A stretch of 64,000 nt of DNA from contig NZ_QOZG01000004.1 in the NCBI RefSeq assembly GCF_003335045.1, positions 248,001 through 312,000 on the forward strand, read 5' to 3'. Position numbers and translations under genes: made by a program. Source of the DNA: Paramesorhizobium salinisoli. Its GTDB lineage: Bacteria > Pseudomonadota > Alphaproteobacteria > Rhizobiales > Rhizobiaceae. Of the stretch, positions 1 through 8,916 are shown piece by piece (the stretch's first letter is position 1; each line of letters opens with the position of its first letter). The notes under the pieces are model-generated. The model was not told the DNA's origin, did not search any database, and was given only the letters and a program-made list of their open reading frames with translations.

Positions 1-272
1 TCGACACGGTCGGCCTCTTGCTCGACGAGACCCTTGCGCACGAGCGTTGCGACGATTCCGGTCATTGTCGCCCGTTCGATCGCGAGCAACCGCACGAGAT
101 CACGCTGCATGGTCGGCCCGACAGTCGCGAGCTGGTAGAGCACGTACCATTGCACGGAGCCGAGATCATAAGGACGCAGGACGGAATCCATGACCGCCCG
201 GCCAGCGAAATAGCACCGCTTTGCCCAAGCTCCGATGAGGTCGCGATCCGCGCTTTTTCGCCTCTCAACCAT
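1..272 (-). CDS. MarR-family transcriptional regulator (N-terminal part)
   Basis: This reading frame runs off the left edge, so only about the first 90 residues are visible. The start is an ATG at 272 with a GGAGG ribosome site seven bases upstream. The protein begins MVERRKSADRDLIGAW, followed by a helical stretch (VQWYVLYQLATVGP, about residues 41-54) and a winged helix-turn-helix segment (QRDLVRLLAIERATMTGIV) around residues 56-74. That pattern is typical of MarR repressors, which bind DNA as dimers and release it on binding phenolic or similar ligands. A perfect inverted repeat just upstream (291-304) may be its own operator. It is divergent from the DUF2147 gene 390 bases away. The family call is fairly sure; the ligand is unknown. 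Confidence 0.8.
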   Translation of the reverse strand, partial: MVERRKSADRDLIGAWAKRCYFAGRAVMDSVLRPYDLGSVQWYVLYQLATVGPTMQRDLVRLLAIERATMTGIVATLVRKGLVEQEADRV

Positions 273-290
273 CGCTGCGCCTCCAATCTC

Positions 291-304
291 GCTAGCTACC
301 TAGC
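291..304. promoter_or_regulatory. Inverted repeat upstream of the MarR gene, candidate operator
   Basis: GCTAG-CTAC-CTAGC is a perfect 5-bp inverted repeat with a 4-base centre, starting 19 bases upstream of the MarR start codon. MarR proteins usually bind such short palindromes and repress themselves. The assignment is by position only. Confidence 0.35.
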
Positions 305-664
305 AAATATGTAAGGTGCCTAACAAGTGCCAAGGGGTCCGCTTCGCTCGACCGCGTTTCAGATGGCTGGGTGCCGGTCCTCGAATCCTGCCCCGTCGAG
401 AATTTGGGCAAGAACCCACCGGCCAGGACTTACCTCAATCCAGCTGGAGGATCAGGCAGGAAATTCGCGGTAATCGGTATTCGCCATCGTACAGCCGGCG
501 GGTAGCTTCACGGCGCATTGCCTCGGGAGCAGTGGGCTCGGTTCGACATCGCGCTTTCTCGACGAGGTGAACGGCGGATCACTCCGCAGGCATGAAGTTT
601 CGGGCGGCGCGAAATCTTTCGCGCCTATCCCACACGCGCCAACCCATCAGAAAGGAAATGCAGG
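305..664. other. Intergenic region without a recognisable gene
   Basis: About 360 bases between the divergent MarR and DUF2147 genes. Short open frames exist on both strands, but none has a ribosome site plus a recognisable protein. The promoters of both flanking genes must lie here. A ribosome site (AAAGGA) for the next gene is at its right end. Confidence 0.5.
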
Positions 665-1135
665 ATGCTCAAATCGGTAAGAGGGCCTTTGCTGGCCGCC
701 ACGCTCGCCACAGGAATGACAGGTCTCCCCGTTGGAGAGGCTTTCGCACAGGCCTCTTCGCCGGATCAGATTGTCGGCGTCTGGGAGTCCGAGGACGGCA
801 ATCTTAAACTTGAGATGTTCGACGCCGGCGAAACCTATGCCGCCCGGGTCCTCTACGGAAAGCTTCTGATGGAGGCCGACGGCAAGACCTTCAAGAAGGA
901 CACACTCAATCCGGACCCGAACCTCAGAAGCCGCTCCCTGGAGCGAGCCGTTCTCGTGACCAACCTCAAATGGGATGCCGCTGACGGTCGCTGGGAAGGC
1001 GGTAATTTCTACAGCGGCGCAACTGGTCAGACCCACTCTGCTCGAGCAACGCTGGTGAGCGGAAAACTGGAACTTCGCGCATATATGGGCACCGCCATAC
1101 TCGGTCGAACCATGGTGCTTCGCCGCGCACAATGA
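665..1135 (+). CDS. DUF2147 family exported protein
   Basis: A 156-residue protein with an N-terminal signal peptide (hydrophobic stretch, likely cut after the AFA of GEAFAQA, about residue 28). The mature part has the DUF2147 pattern: IVGVWESEDGNLKLEMF near its start and repeated short beta strands ending in GRTMVLRR. DUF2147 proteins are small periplasmic or secreted beta-rich proteins of unknown function. The start at 665 has an AAAGGA ribosome site. The stop overlaps the next gene by four bases (ATGA), so the two are probably translated together. Confidence 0.8.
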   Translation: MLKSVRGPLLAATLATGMTGLPVGEAFAQASSPDQIVGVWESEDGNLKLEMFDAGETYAARVLYGKLLMEADGKTFKKDTLNPDPNLRSRSLERAVLVTNLKWDAADGRWEGGNFYSGATGQTHSARATLVSGKLELRAYMGTAILGRTMVLRRAQ

Positions 1136-2019
1136 GTGCAAGATTTAAGACAATCCCCATAACGGACAGTTCATCGATCGTTGGTCGTGAACTCGCCGAG
1201 CCAACCGGCGGCTCTCATGGTGCAGCCCTGCGCTGGAGCGCTCGGCTGCTCGTGGCCGCAAGTTGGATCAGCGGCGCCATCTTTGCCACCTACATCCTCG
1301 CTTTCTTCGGTGGCGTCGCGTTAGGCGGAGCCGCCGAACGATGGAACGAGTCTCTTCCCGATTTATACGATGGGAGCGCACTGCTTTCTACGGCAGCCAT
1401 CGGCGCGCACTTCATGGCCGGGGGTGTGCTCCTGTTGCTCGGACCTGTTCAGTTGATTGGGAGCGTGCGCCACAATGTGCCCGGCCTCCATCGCTGGCTG
1501 GGCCGAATCTACGTCATTTCGGCCGGCCTGGCTGGTCTGGGTGGGCTTGGCTTCATATTGGGAAGAGGCACGGTCGGCGGCCCGCTGATGGACACAGGCT
1601 TCGGCATCTACGGCGCGTTGATGGTGCTCTGCGCCGCCATGGCCTACGCCCGCGCCCGGGCTGGCAGTTACGACGAGCATCGTGCCTGGGCGATCAGGCT
1701 GTTTGCGCTGACGGTCGGCTCCTGGCTGTACCGGATGGAATATGGCGCCTGGTTCCTGCTATCCGGTGGCATTGGAACGGCGAGCGGATTTACCGGCTGG
1801 TTCGACGCGATCATGATGTTCTTCTTCTACGTCCCCAATCTCATCGTCGCTGAACTCTTCATTCGGGCGCGCCGGCGGGATCGCGGAGCGGTTGCCAGCT
1901 GTGCGGCAGCAACGGTGCTCTTGGCTGCAAGCGCCTTCATAATCTTCGCGACCTGGAGCTTCACCGCTCGCAGTTGGGGGCCGGGAATGATCAGCGGCAT
2001 CACGGAAGCGGCACTGTAG
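1132..2019 (+). CDS. DUF2306 family integral membrane protein
   Basis: A 295-residue protein with about seven hydrophobic segments, starting with one at residues 38-62 (LLVAASWISGAIFATYILAF). The His-containing motifs GAHFMAGG, HRWLGRIYV and DEHRAWAIR are typical of DUF2306 membrane proteins, in which conserved histidines may bind haem or metal; this is inferred from family likeness to cytochrome b561-type folds. It is coupled to the DUF2147 gene by a 4-base overlap. The N-terminal 30 residues are hydrophilic and the true start could be slightly further in. Function unknown. Confidence 0.75.
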   Translation: MSARFKTIPITDSSSIVGRELAEPTGGSHGAALRWSARLLVAASWISGAIFATYILAFFGGVALGGAAERWNESLPDLYDGSALLSTAAIGAHFMAGGVLLLLGPVQLIGSVRHNVPGLHRWLGRIYVISAGLAGLGGLGFILGRGTVGGPLMDTGFGIYGALMVLCAAMAYARARAGSYDEHRAWAIRLFALTVGSWLYRMEYGAWFLLSGGIGTASGFTGWFDAIMMFFFYVPNLIVAELFIRARRRDRGAVASCAAATVLLAASAFIIFATWSFTARSWGPGMISGITEAAL

Positions 2020-2276
2020 GCCATCCGCCACGCGGTACTGCCATGGCAGATGACGCGGTTACCGTGTGAATTTCAGCACCATCAGGACATCTGCCGTTGC
2101 TTGCCCTCCCCGAGCCGGTGCAAGCCGCACAAATGTAGGATCGGGCATGCCTTTTACTGGTTTCGGCATGGAGGGTTGCCGCGCTTCGGGCATCCTGCCG
2201 AAGAGGACAAAAAGGCGGGTGCGTAGAGACCATCAACGCTCGAAATCTCCGCCGAGCGAAAAGGCAAGGATGATTG

Positions 2277-3224
2277 ATGACCAAGTGGACGACAAGTAAC
2301 ATTCCACCACAACACGGCCGTTCGGCAGTCGTCACCGGCACCGGAGGGCTGGGTTTTGAGACGGCGCTGGCCCTGGCGCGCGCCGGCACTAACGTTGTGA
2401 TCGCCGGGCGCAATCCCCAGAAGGGCGCTGATGCCGTCGCGGCGATCAGAAATGTCGTCTCTGGCGCGCAAGTTCGGTTCGGTAAGCTGGACCTTGCGAA
2501 CCTTGCTTCGATCGCTGAATTCGCCGCTCAGCTCGCACAGGAGCAAGATGGCCTCGAGCTCTTGATTAACAACGCTGGTGTTATGAGAACGCCGGAGCGT
2601 CGCGAGACCAGCGATGGCTTCGAGCTACAACTGGGCACGAACTATCTCGGCCATTTCGCTCTCACCGCGCATCTACTGCCGCTCCTGAAGAGGGGGCAAA
2701 ACCCGCGCGTCGTGACTGTGGGCAGCGTGGCAGCGCGGTGGGGAGCGATTAACTTCGACGACCTTCAAGCCGAGCGCGGTTACAAGCCGATGCGGGTTTA
2801 CAGCCAGTCGAAGCTGGCCTGCATCATGTTTGCCTTTGAACTGAACCGACGCAGCGAGGCGGCCGGATGGGGCGTGCAGAGCCTGGCGGCGCATCCCGGC
2901 ATCTCACGCACTGACCTGATACCGAACGGACCGGGCTGGTCGAGCGCACCGGGGTTCGCGCGGCGCTACTTATGGTTTCTCTACCAGCCCGCATGGCAGG
3001 GCGCCTTGCCCACGCTCTTTGCGGCGACAGAACCGGCGGCGCAGATCGGCGCTTACTACGGGCCTGACCGGCTTGGTGGGACGCGAGGCCATCCGGTCCA
3101 GGAGAAACCTCCTGGCCAAGCGCTGGACACAGCCGTCGCGGCTCGCCTCTGGGAGATTTCGCTGGAACTGACCAACGTGGACATACTTGTAGGACGCCAG
3201 CGGGCCTTGACCGCGCCGACCTAG
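2277..3224 (+). CDS. Short-chain dehydrogenase/reductase (tandem copy 1)
   Basis: A 315-residue SDR with no signal peptide, so probably cytoplasmic. The nucleotide-binding loop TGTGGLG is at residues 20-26, NNAG follows near residue 100, and the catalytic YSQSK motif is near residue 170. An Asn-Tyr-Leu-Gly-His stretch (NYLGHF) is typical of the retinol/protochlorophyllide-type subfamily. ATG 2277 is chosen because the paralogue at 3425 starts with the same residues (MTKWTTSN); a TTG three bases earlier is an alternative. It is highly similar to the next gene, with similar upstream DNA, so the pair arose by tandem duplication. Substrate unknown. Confidence 0.88.
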   Translation: MTKWTTSNIPPQHGRSAVVTGTGGLGFETALALARAGTNVVIAGRNPQKGADAVAAIRNVVSGAQVRFGKLDLANLASIAEFAAQLAQEQDGLELLINNAGVMRTPERRETSDGFELQLGTNYLGHFALTAHLLPLLKRGQNPRVVTVGSVAARWGAINFDDLQAERGYKPMRVYSQSKLACIMFAFELNRRSEAAGWGVQSLAAHPGISRTDLIPNGPGWSSAPGFARRYLWFLYQPAWQGALPTLFAATEPAAQIGAYYGPDRLGGTRGHPVQEKPPGQALDTAVAARLWEISLELTNVDILVGRQRALTAPT

Positions 3225-3424
3225 TAGGCCTCGACAAGTCGGCGTCTACTTTCTTTCGATATTCCTCGACAGCCAAATGAATGTAGGAATAGGCACGTTT
3301 TTTGCCAATTCAGGCATGGAGGTTTGGTGCCGCAGCCGTTCTATTGAGGGAGGTGAAAAGCGGGCGCGTTGAGACAATCCTCACCCGAAGTCTCGCTGAA
3401 CTTTTGAGAAGGCGTGGCTCCTAT

Positions 3425-4339
3425 ATGACCAAATGGACAACAAGCAACGTTCCACCGCAACACGGCCGTACAGCGGTCGTCACTGGGACTGGAGGATTGG
3501 GCTACGAGGACGCATTGGCCTTGGCTCGAGCCGGTTCAAGCGTCGTGATCGCCGGGCGCAACGCGCGGAAGGGCGCTGAGGCCGTGGCCGCGATCAAGAA
3601 AGCTATCCCTGGCGGACAAGTGCGGTTTGGGGAGGTGGATCTCGCCAACCTCGCCTCGATCGCCGAATTCGCCGCGCAACTTGCGCGGGAACAAGACGGC
3701 CTCGATCTTCTGATCAACAATGCTGGTGTCATGACGCCGCCGGCGCGCCGCGAGACTAAGGACGGCTTCGAGTTGCAGTTCGGAACCAACTATCTCGGCC
3801 ATTTTGCGCTTACGGCGCATCTGATGCCGCTCCTGAAGAAAGGCCGGAAGCCGCGCGTCGTGACCCTCGGCAGCGTCGCGGCGCGCCAAGGAGCGATCAA
3901 CTTCGACGACCTGCAGGCTGAGCACGACTACAAGCCGATGCCGGTTTACAGCCAATCGAAGCTCGCCTGCGTCATGTTCGCATTCGAATTGAGCCGGCGC
4001 AGCAAGGCGGCCGGATGGGGCGTCGAGAGCCTGGCGGCCCACCCCGGTATCTCGCGCACCGATCTGCTCCCGAACGGAGCGGGACAGACGAGCGCGCCTG
4101 GGATGGCGCGCCGCTTCCTGCCGTTCCTGTTCCAGCCCGCGTGGCAGGGCGCCTTACCGACGCTGTATGCGGCAACGGAGCCTACAGCGCGCGACGGCGC
4201 CTACTACGGACCTGACAGGTTGGGTGGGACGCGTGGCTATCCGACCGAAGAGAAGCCTCCCATGCAGGCGCTCGATGCCTCAGTGGCGGCGCGCCTCTGG
4301 GATGCGTCTCAGGAACTGACGAACGTGACGTTCGTGTGA
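3425..4339 (+). CDS. Short-chain dehydrogenase/reductase (tandem copy 2)
   Basis: A 304-residue paralogue of the preceding SDR, with the same TGTGGLG cofactor loop, NNAG, NYLGHF and YSQSK motifs. The reading frame stays open upstream to 3302, but the ATG at 3425 aligns exactly with the start of copy 1 and is the better choice. Its C-terminus ends at LTNVTFV and lacks the 11-residue tail of copy 1. The two proteins differ mainly in scattered substitutions, which suggests both are kept under selection. Likely NADP-dependent reduction of a carbonyl compound; the substrate is unknown. Confidence 0.88.
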   Translation: MTKWTTSNVPPQHGRTAVVTGTGGLGYEDALALARAGSSVVIAGRNARKGAEAVAAIKKAIPGGQVRFGEVDLANLASIAEFAAQLAREQDGLDLLINNAGVMTPPARRETKDGFELQFGTNYLGHFALTAHLMPLLKKGRKPRVVTLGSVAARQGAINFDDLQAEHDYKPMPVYSQSKLACVMFAFELSRRSKAAGWGVESLAAHPGISRTDLLPNGAGQTSAPGMARRFLPFLFQPAWQGALPTLYAATEPTARDGAYYGPDRLGGTRGYPTEEKPPMQALDASVAARLWDASQELTNVTFV

Positions 4340-4521
4340 AACGTCCAGGTGGTGGGCACCGTTTTACATCGAGAAGGCAAGTGACACGGTTGACCTAATC
4401 CGGCGACGATCGACCGGATACTCCCGTTCATGCTGATCGCAAACGAGTGCATCGCCGCTCACCTTTCGCAACACTGACATCGCCGAACCATCCAAATTCA
4501 TTACTGGGAAGGATTCCTGAA

Positions 4522-5643
4522 ATGACAGACACGCGCGGAGGGAATGGGCCTAGCAAAGCCAAAGCATCGGGATTGTCGCGCCGTTCATTTGTTCGATACG
4601 GCGCGGCGGGCCTTGCTGTTGCGGCCGTGGGCGGCGGCGTCGCCGTCTGGGCGAACAGGCCGCCCGTTTCCCCGCGTCAGCAGGGACTGCCGAGGATCCC
4701 CGATTGGACGGCGGCCGACATCCCCTCGCTGCGAGGGCGCTCGGCGCTGGTCACCGGTGGCAATGGCTATCCCGTAGGCGATCGAAGCGGCCTGGGCTTT
4801 CATGACGCCCTTGAACTCGCTCGCGCCGGGGCGGACGTAACCATCGCGTCCCGGAAGCAAGAACGGGGCGAGGAAGCGGTCAGACACATCAGGAGCATCG
4901 TTCCCGGCGCTTCGATCCGCTTCGAGACGCTCGATCTTTCATACCTCGCTTCGGTCGCCGGATTTGCGGAGCGTATGCGCGCGTCCCGAGGAAGTCTGGA
5001 TATTCTCGTCAACAATGCCGGCGTCATGGGGCGGAAAAGCCGCGAAGTGAGCGCCAACGGATTCGAGCGGGTTTTTGCCACGAACACGCTTGGTCATTTT
5101 GTGTTGACCGCCCTACTGCTGCCGCTGCTTCGCGAAGGCCAATCCCCGCGCGTCGTCTGGGTTTCCAGCAGCCGCTCGTTCATGGGCGCAATCAACTTCA
5201 CCGACCTGCAACTGGTTCAGGATTACGATTATGGGGCGGCTTACGACAACAGCAAGCTCGCCAACCTCATGCTCGCCTTCGAGATGCAGAGGCGCAGCGT
5301 GGCGGAAGGCTGGGGTATCTCGTCTATAGCTGCCCATCCCGGCATCGCCCGCACGAACCTCGTTCCCGACGGCCCCGGCCCGGACAGCCTGGAGGGGCGC
5401 AATCATCGATACATGCCTTTCCTGTTCCAACCGCCCGCTCAAGGCGCTTTGCCAACCCTGTATGCGGCAACGTCGCCGCAAGCGGCGGCTGGCGGATACT
5501 ACGGCCCCAACGGGGCGATGGGGCTAGGCGGCTTACCCGGCTGGGCCGGGATTCCTGAAAAAGCCGACGACCAGCAAGTTGCGGGGAGGCTGTGGACCAC
5601 ACTTGAGCAGCTTGGCGACGTGACATTCGGGCGAATGGGCTGA
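4522..5643 (+). CDS. Tat-exported short-chain dehydrogenase
   Basis: A 373-residue SDR with an N-terminal twin-arginine signal (SRRSF at residues 19-23, then a hydrophobic alanine/glycine stretch to about residue 45). The SDR core follows: the cofactor-loop region VTGGNGYPVGDRSGLG, NNAGVMG, and catalytic YDNSK. It is a third, more distant relative of the two SDRs upstream. The ATG at 4522 has a GGAAGG ribosome site; the frame is open back to 4447 but without one. An SDR sent to the periplasm is unusual, because NAD(P)H is not freely available there. It may carry a tightly bound cofactor, or the signal may only anchor it. Confidence 0.85.
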   Translation: MTDTRGGNGPSKAKASGLSRRSFVRYGAAGLAVAAVGGGVAVWANRPPVSPRQQGLPRIPDWTAADIPSLRGRSALVTGGNGYPVGDRSGLGFHDALELARAGADVTIASRKQERGEEAVRHIRSIVPGASIRFETLDLSYLASVAGFAERMRASRGSLDILVNNAGVMGRKSREVSANGFERVFATNTLGHFVLTALLLPLLREGQSPRVVWVSSSRSFMGAINFTDLQLVQDYDYGAAYDNSKLANLMLAFEMQRRSVAEGWGISSIAAHPGIARTNLVPDGPGPDSLEGRNHRYMPFLFQPPAQGALPTLYAATSPQAAAGGYYGPNGAMGLGGLPGWAGIPEKADDQQVAGRLWTTLEQLGDVTFGRMG

Positions 5644-5742
5644 TGCACAAAGTTCTCGCTCGATGCGCGATCCACTGTGCGCATTGATCTTGTGCCCCTT
5701 ATGAATAGCCCTAGGCTGTGAGTCTCGATGCACATCTGGCTC

Positions 5743-5964
5743 TCAAGCTGATCGCCGTCGAATGCTGGAGAATCCACGGTCGGTTGCAATAAACCGTTCT
5801 AACATCGGGACTACCAGACGAATTGGATCGGTGGCTGGTTCGCCCTGTTCCCTGCCAAGAGCTTCAGCATAGGCGCGCAGGTCGCGGTGCAGCGCCGCAG
5901 GCAGCTCCAGAGTGACTTTCACAGGCCTATCATCGACGATTGGGCCGAGCTTCAGCTTCGCCAT
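5743..5964 (-). CDS. DUF2274 family protein
   Basis: A 73-residue protein (MAKLKLGPIVDDRPVKVTLE) of the DUF2274 family, commonly the last gene of trb operons in alphaproteobacterial ICEs. The motif VTLELPAALHRDLRAYAEAL resembles a ribbon-helix-helix strand plus helix, so a DNA-binding or plasmid-stability role is possible. Its ATG overlaps the trbI stop (TGATG), so it is translationally coupled. Exact function unknown. Confidence 0.8.
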   Translation of the reverse strand: MAKLKLGPIVDDRPVKVTLELPAALHRDLRAYAEALGREQGEPATDPIRLVVPMLERFIATDRGFSSIRRRSA

Positions 5965-7190
5965 CACGATCCTCCATAGGGTTCGAGTACCAGATCCCGC
6001 GTGACGATCACGCGGACAGGGAAGCCGGGGCGGATCGTGAGCGTCGGAGCGATATTGAGCTGGCGCCGGACGATCTGTTGGCCCGCGTCATTGATCGTGT
6101 CCTGACCGCCGTTGCGGATCGCCTGGAATAGTCGATCGTCATTGTCCACGGCGAGTTCGGCGCCGACGCTGAGCAAGGTCGAAAGGCCTGCGGCTTTGGC
6201 GAGGTCCCACCAGTGGTAGTCGACGCCATTCTGCAGACCGGCGTAGCCCTCGGCGTCTGCCCCCGGCTGGCGCTCGAGCACGATCGACCGGCCGTTGGGG
6301 AAAATCAGCCTGTTCCATACCAACAGCACGCGGCTTTGTCCGAACTGGACGTTGTTGTCGTACTGGCCGATGACGCGCGTGCCTTGGGGCACGAGCAGGA
6401 TGCGGCCCGTCGGGCTGTCATAGATGTTTTCGGTCACCTGGGCAGTGATCTGGCCAGGCAGATCCGATCGAATCCCGGTGATCAGCGCGGCGGAGATCAC
6501 GGCGCCCGCCTGCAGCACGTTTGGCGAGGCTGGCGCGGCGACGCGATCAGCGGCGACAGTGCGCCGATCGGCAGCAGCGTTGAGGAAGGCGTTTTGCCGA
6601 TCCTGCGCGGTTGGCGTCGTCGGCGGCGGGGCCAGCCCGAGACTGGTGAGATCGGGCACGGATTGCGCGCCGGGCGTCGCCTGGGAGGGCGTTGCGGCGG
6701 CCGTCCGCGTTTCGGTGGCGGCGAACAGCCGCGCCGTGCGTGCCGATTCAAGTTCTTGAATGCGCCGCTGCTCTTCCGCACTGAGGCCGGGGTTGGGCGG
6801 GGCCACGCCGGGCGTCGGCACGGGTTGGCCGCGGTTTTGGGCCCCGAGAATTGGGCGTCCGAGGTCGCCCGGGAGCGGCGGGCCAAGCTGAGGCACGCCA
6901 CTGTAATCGCGTGGAAGGCCCGCAATTCCGTCGGCCGTCGAGCGGTTCTCTGTCGAGTAGAGCTCCTCGCTAGGCCGACCGTCATCGCGGGTCTGTAGGG
7001 CGTAGATGAGCGCACCCCCGATCCCGACGCTCGCGACCAGGCCGAGCCCGGCCAGCACCTTTCGCGACAGTCGGGTGACGCGCGGTGGTTCGGCGCGCAG
7101 CCGCATCTGCGCGGGACCGACGGGCTCGCCGGTCAACGGCCGAGCCTCCTCGTCCGGCCCTTCCTCTTTCCGGGGCTCCGTCTCGCTCAC
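5964..7190 (-). CDS. trbI: TrbI, VirB10-like type IV secretion channel protein
   Basis: A 408-residue VirB10/TrbI homologue that spans the periplasm and links inner and outer membrane parts of the mating channel. It has one N-terminal transmembrane helix (about residues 40-62, VLAGLGLVASVGIGGALIYAL), then a proline-rich linker, then the conserved beta-barrel domain (GAVISAALITGIRSDLPGQ, VPQGTRVIGQYD, GVDYHWWDLAKAAGLSTLL). The start is a GTG at 7190 whose GTGA overlaps the trbG stop; the long open frame upstream is a shadow of trbG. Confidence 0.95.
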   Translation of the reverse strand: MSETEPRKEEGPDEEARPLTGEPVGPAQMRLRAEPPRVTRLSRKVLAGLGLVASVGIGGALIYALQTRDDGRPSEELYSTENRSTADGIAGLPRDYSGVPQLGPPLPGDLGRPILGAQNRGQPVPTPGVAPPNPGLSAEEQRRIQELESARTARLFAATETRTAAATPSQATPGAQSVPDLTSLGLAPPPTTPTAQDRQNAFLNAAADRRTVAADRVAAPASPNVLQAGAVISAALITGIRSDLPGQITAQVTENIYDSPTGRILLVPQGTRVIGQYDNNVQFGQSRVLLVWNRLIFPNGRSIVLERQPGADAEGYAGLQNGVDYHWWDLAKAAGLSTLLSVGAELAVDNDDRLFQAIRNGGQDTINDAGQQIVRRQLNIAPTLTIRPGFPVRVIVTRDLVLEPYGGS

Positions 7191-8236
7191 GACGCCGGCC
7201 TCCCGTCGGTGCGCACGATGCGGACGCGCTTCTGGCGATCGCCGGAGCCGTACCGCAGCTCGGCGGCGGCGAAGAGCCGGTCGACGATCATGTGATGGCC
7301 GCGCACCCGGTAGTTCACCAATTCCGACGTATTGCCCTCCGGGCCGACGACGAATAGCGGCGGCATTTCGCCCTGGCCGATTCCACGCGGGAATTCGATG
7401 AAGACCTGTCGGCCGTCGTCGAAGGCGCGCAGTGGCCGCCACGGCGCGCGGTCGCCATCGATCGCGTAGCGGAAGTTGACGTTGGCGAGGTCGAGGCCAG
7501 ATGCGACCGGCTGCGCGGCCTCGGCCTGTTGGTTCTGGCGGCGCAGCGCGATGAGCTGATCTTGAGGATACTGCCAGGAGACCGAGGCCATATAGGTCCG
7601 CTCGGTCGAGCGCAGCTCCATGTGATAGGTGCGCAGGTTTGTGTTGATGACGAGGTTGGTCATCAGATCCGGCCGGGTCGGCTTCACCAGGATGTGGACC
7701 TGCAGCGTCGGCCCGGCGCCGCTCTGCGTGTCGCCAATGATCCAGCGCACTGTGTCGCCGGCGGCGACCGGACCCGATCCGACCAACTGCTCTCCGGGCT
7801 GCAACGCGATGTCCGTGATCTGCCCGACGGCGGTGTAGACTTGATAGAGCGCACCTTGCGTGAAGGGGTAGACCTGCATCGAGTTGATGAAGCCGTTGCG
7901 CACCGGCTGTATGCGCGCAGCGGCGTTGGCCTGGTTGACCCGGGCGGTCGGATCGGTCGGCTCCGGGGTGGTTCGAGACGGTTCGACTCGTTGCATCTGC
8001 CCGGGCAGCGGAAGCGGTCGCGGAATTTCGACCACGGTGACCGGCGCCGGTGGATCGACGGTCTGCACAGCCGGCGCGGCAGCATCGTAGGAGATTTCGG
8101 GCGGCGGCGTGTTGGTGGCGCAGCCGGCGAGCGCGGACGTTGCGAGCAGCAGAAGCGGCAATGCGCCTGGGCGCAAAGCCGGAACTGCGGAAATGTGTGA
8201 AGCCGGGTTTCCGGCTTTACGGAAAGACGGCTTCAT
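7187..8236 (-). CDS. trbG: TrbG, VirB9-like outer-membrane lipoprotein
   Basis: A 349-residue VirB9/TrbG homologue, part of the outer-membrane core of the conjugation channel. The N-terminus has a lipoprotein signal with a lipobox (LATSALAGC, about residues 32-40), followed by a proline-rich region and the VirB9 domain (NSMQVYPFTQGALYQVYT to YRVRGHHMIVDRLFAAAELRYG). ATG 8236 overlaps the trbF stop (ATGA). The first 20 residues are encoded by a palindromic repeat also found inside the strawberry-notch gene (see 8187-8226), so the N-terminus has been extended or altered by that element. Confidence 0.95.
   Translation of the reverse strand: MKPSFRKAGNPASHISAVPALRPGALPLLLLATSALAGCATNTPPPEISYDAAAPAVQTVDPPAPVTVVEIPRPLPLPGQMQRVEPSRTTPEPTDPTARVNQANAAARIQPVRNGFINSMQVYPFTQGALYQVYTAVGQITDIALQPGEQLVGSGPVAAGDTVRWIIGDTQSGAGPTLQVHILVKPTRPDLMTNLVINTNLRTYHMELRSTERTYMASVSWQYPQDQLIALRRQNQQAEAAQPVASGLDLANVNFRYAIDGDRAPWRPLRAFDDGRQVFIEFPRGIGQGEMPPLFVVGPEGNTSELVNYRVRGHHMIVDRLFAAAELRYGSGDRQKRVRIVRTDGRPAS
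8187..8226. repeat. Palindromic repeat element, copy inside trbG
   Basis: A 40-bp element (GCGGAAA ... GTGAAGCCGG, loop, CGGCTTT, ACGGAAA) whose centre forms a hairpin (AAGCCGG / CCGGCTT). On the coding strand it gives the peptide FRKAGNPAS. A near copy lies at 52386-52426 in the same reading frame (FRKAASPAS); most differences are in the loop. Confidence 0.65.
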
Positions 8237-8916
8237 TGACCAAGCTCCCGTGACCAGTTGATGGCGTTGACGTAGATGCCGAGCGGGTTCGCCCTGAGCC
8301 GATCGGCGTTGCGCGGGACCTGCACGACGATCGTCAGGATCGCGGTCCAGCGTTCGGTCGTAGCGAGCTGGCCGTTCTCGTAGCGGCGCTCGACCCAGGC
8401 CACACGGAAGCTGTCGGGGGACGCGCGGATAACGCTGGAGACCTCGACCGCGATCTGCTGGCGGCCGACCTTGGTGAACGGGTCGTTGGCCCGCGCATAA
8501 TCGTTGAGCGCTGCCGCGCCGCGATCGGTCGTGAAGTCGTAGGCGCGCAGCCAGTTCTGCCGCACGATGATGGCGTCGGCCGGGATCGAGCGGACCTGCT
8601 CGATGAATCGTGCCAGGTGGAAGGCGATTTGGGGGTCGGTCGGGCGATAGTCGGCAACAGCCGGCGCCACGGCCTGCGCCTGACCGAGCCGGTCGACCTG
8701 CACCACCCAGGGCACGATCGTGCCGCGCGCCGATTGCCAGACCAGCGCGGCGGCGAAGCCGGTGGAGAGGATCAGCGAACCAAAGGCCATCAGCCGCCAG
8801 TTCCTCGCTTGGACGCGCGAGGCGCCGATGCGCTCGTCCCAGACCTGCGCGGCGCGCTGGTAGGGCGTCTCGGGTTCGGGGGCTTTGCCATAGTGGGTAG
8901 AGGGTCGTTTGAACAT
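8233..8916 (-). CDS. trbF: TrbF, VirB8-like inner-membrane channel protein
   Basis: A 227-residue TrbF/VirB8 homologue. A cytoplasmic N-terminus with YGKAPEPETPYQRAAQVWDE is followed by one transmembrane helix (about residues 43-62) and a periplasmic NTF2-like domain ending AWVERRYENGQLATTERW and NPLGIYVNAINWSREL, all typical. VirB8-like proteins form part of the inner-membrane assembly platform. Its ATG overlaps the trbL stop by one base (TGATG). Confidence 0.95.
   Translation of the reverse strand: MFKRPSTHYGKAPEPETPYQRAAQVWDERIGASRVQARNWRLMAFGSLILSTGFAAALVWQSARGTIVPWVVQVDRLGQAQAVAPAVADYRPTDPQIAFHLARFIEQVRSIPADAIIVRQNWLRAYDFTTDRGAAALNDYARANDPFTKVGRQQIAVEVSSVIRASPDSFRVAWVERRYENGQLATTERWTAILTIVVQVPRNADRLRANPLGIYVNAINWSRELGQ

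Larger units (their letters stand above)
2150..4339 (+). repeat. Tandem gene duplication including upstream DNA
   Basis: The segment from about 2150 to 3224 is repeated, diverged, at about 3300-4339. Besides the SDR coding sequences, the leaders share GGCATGGAGG, short G-rich blocks and a GAGAC element in the same order. This shows that the duplication carried its upstream region too. Confidence 0.6.

Noticed and set aside
316-570. Open frame of 84 codons on the + strand
   Set aside because: Arginine/serine-rich, no ribosome site and no family likeness; probably chance in GC-rich DNA.
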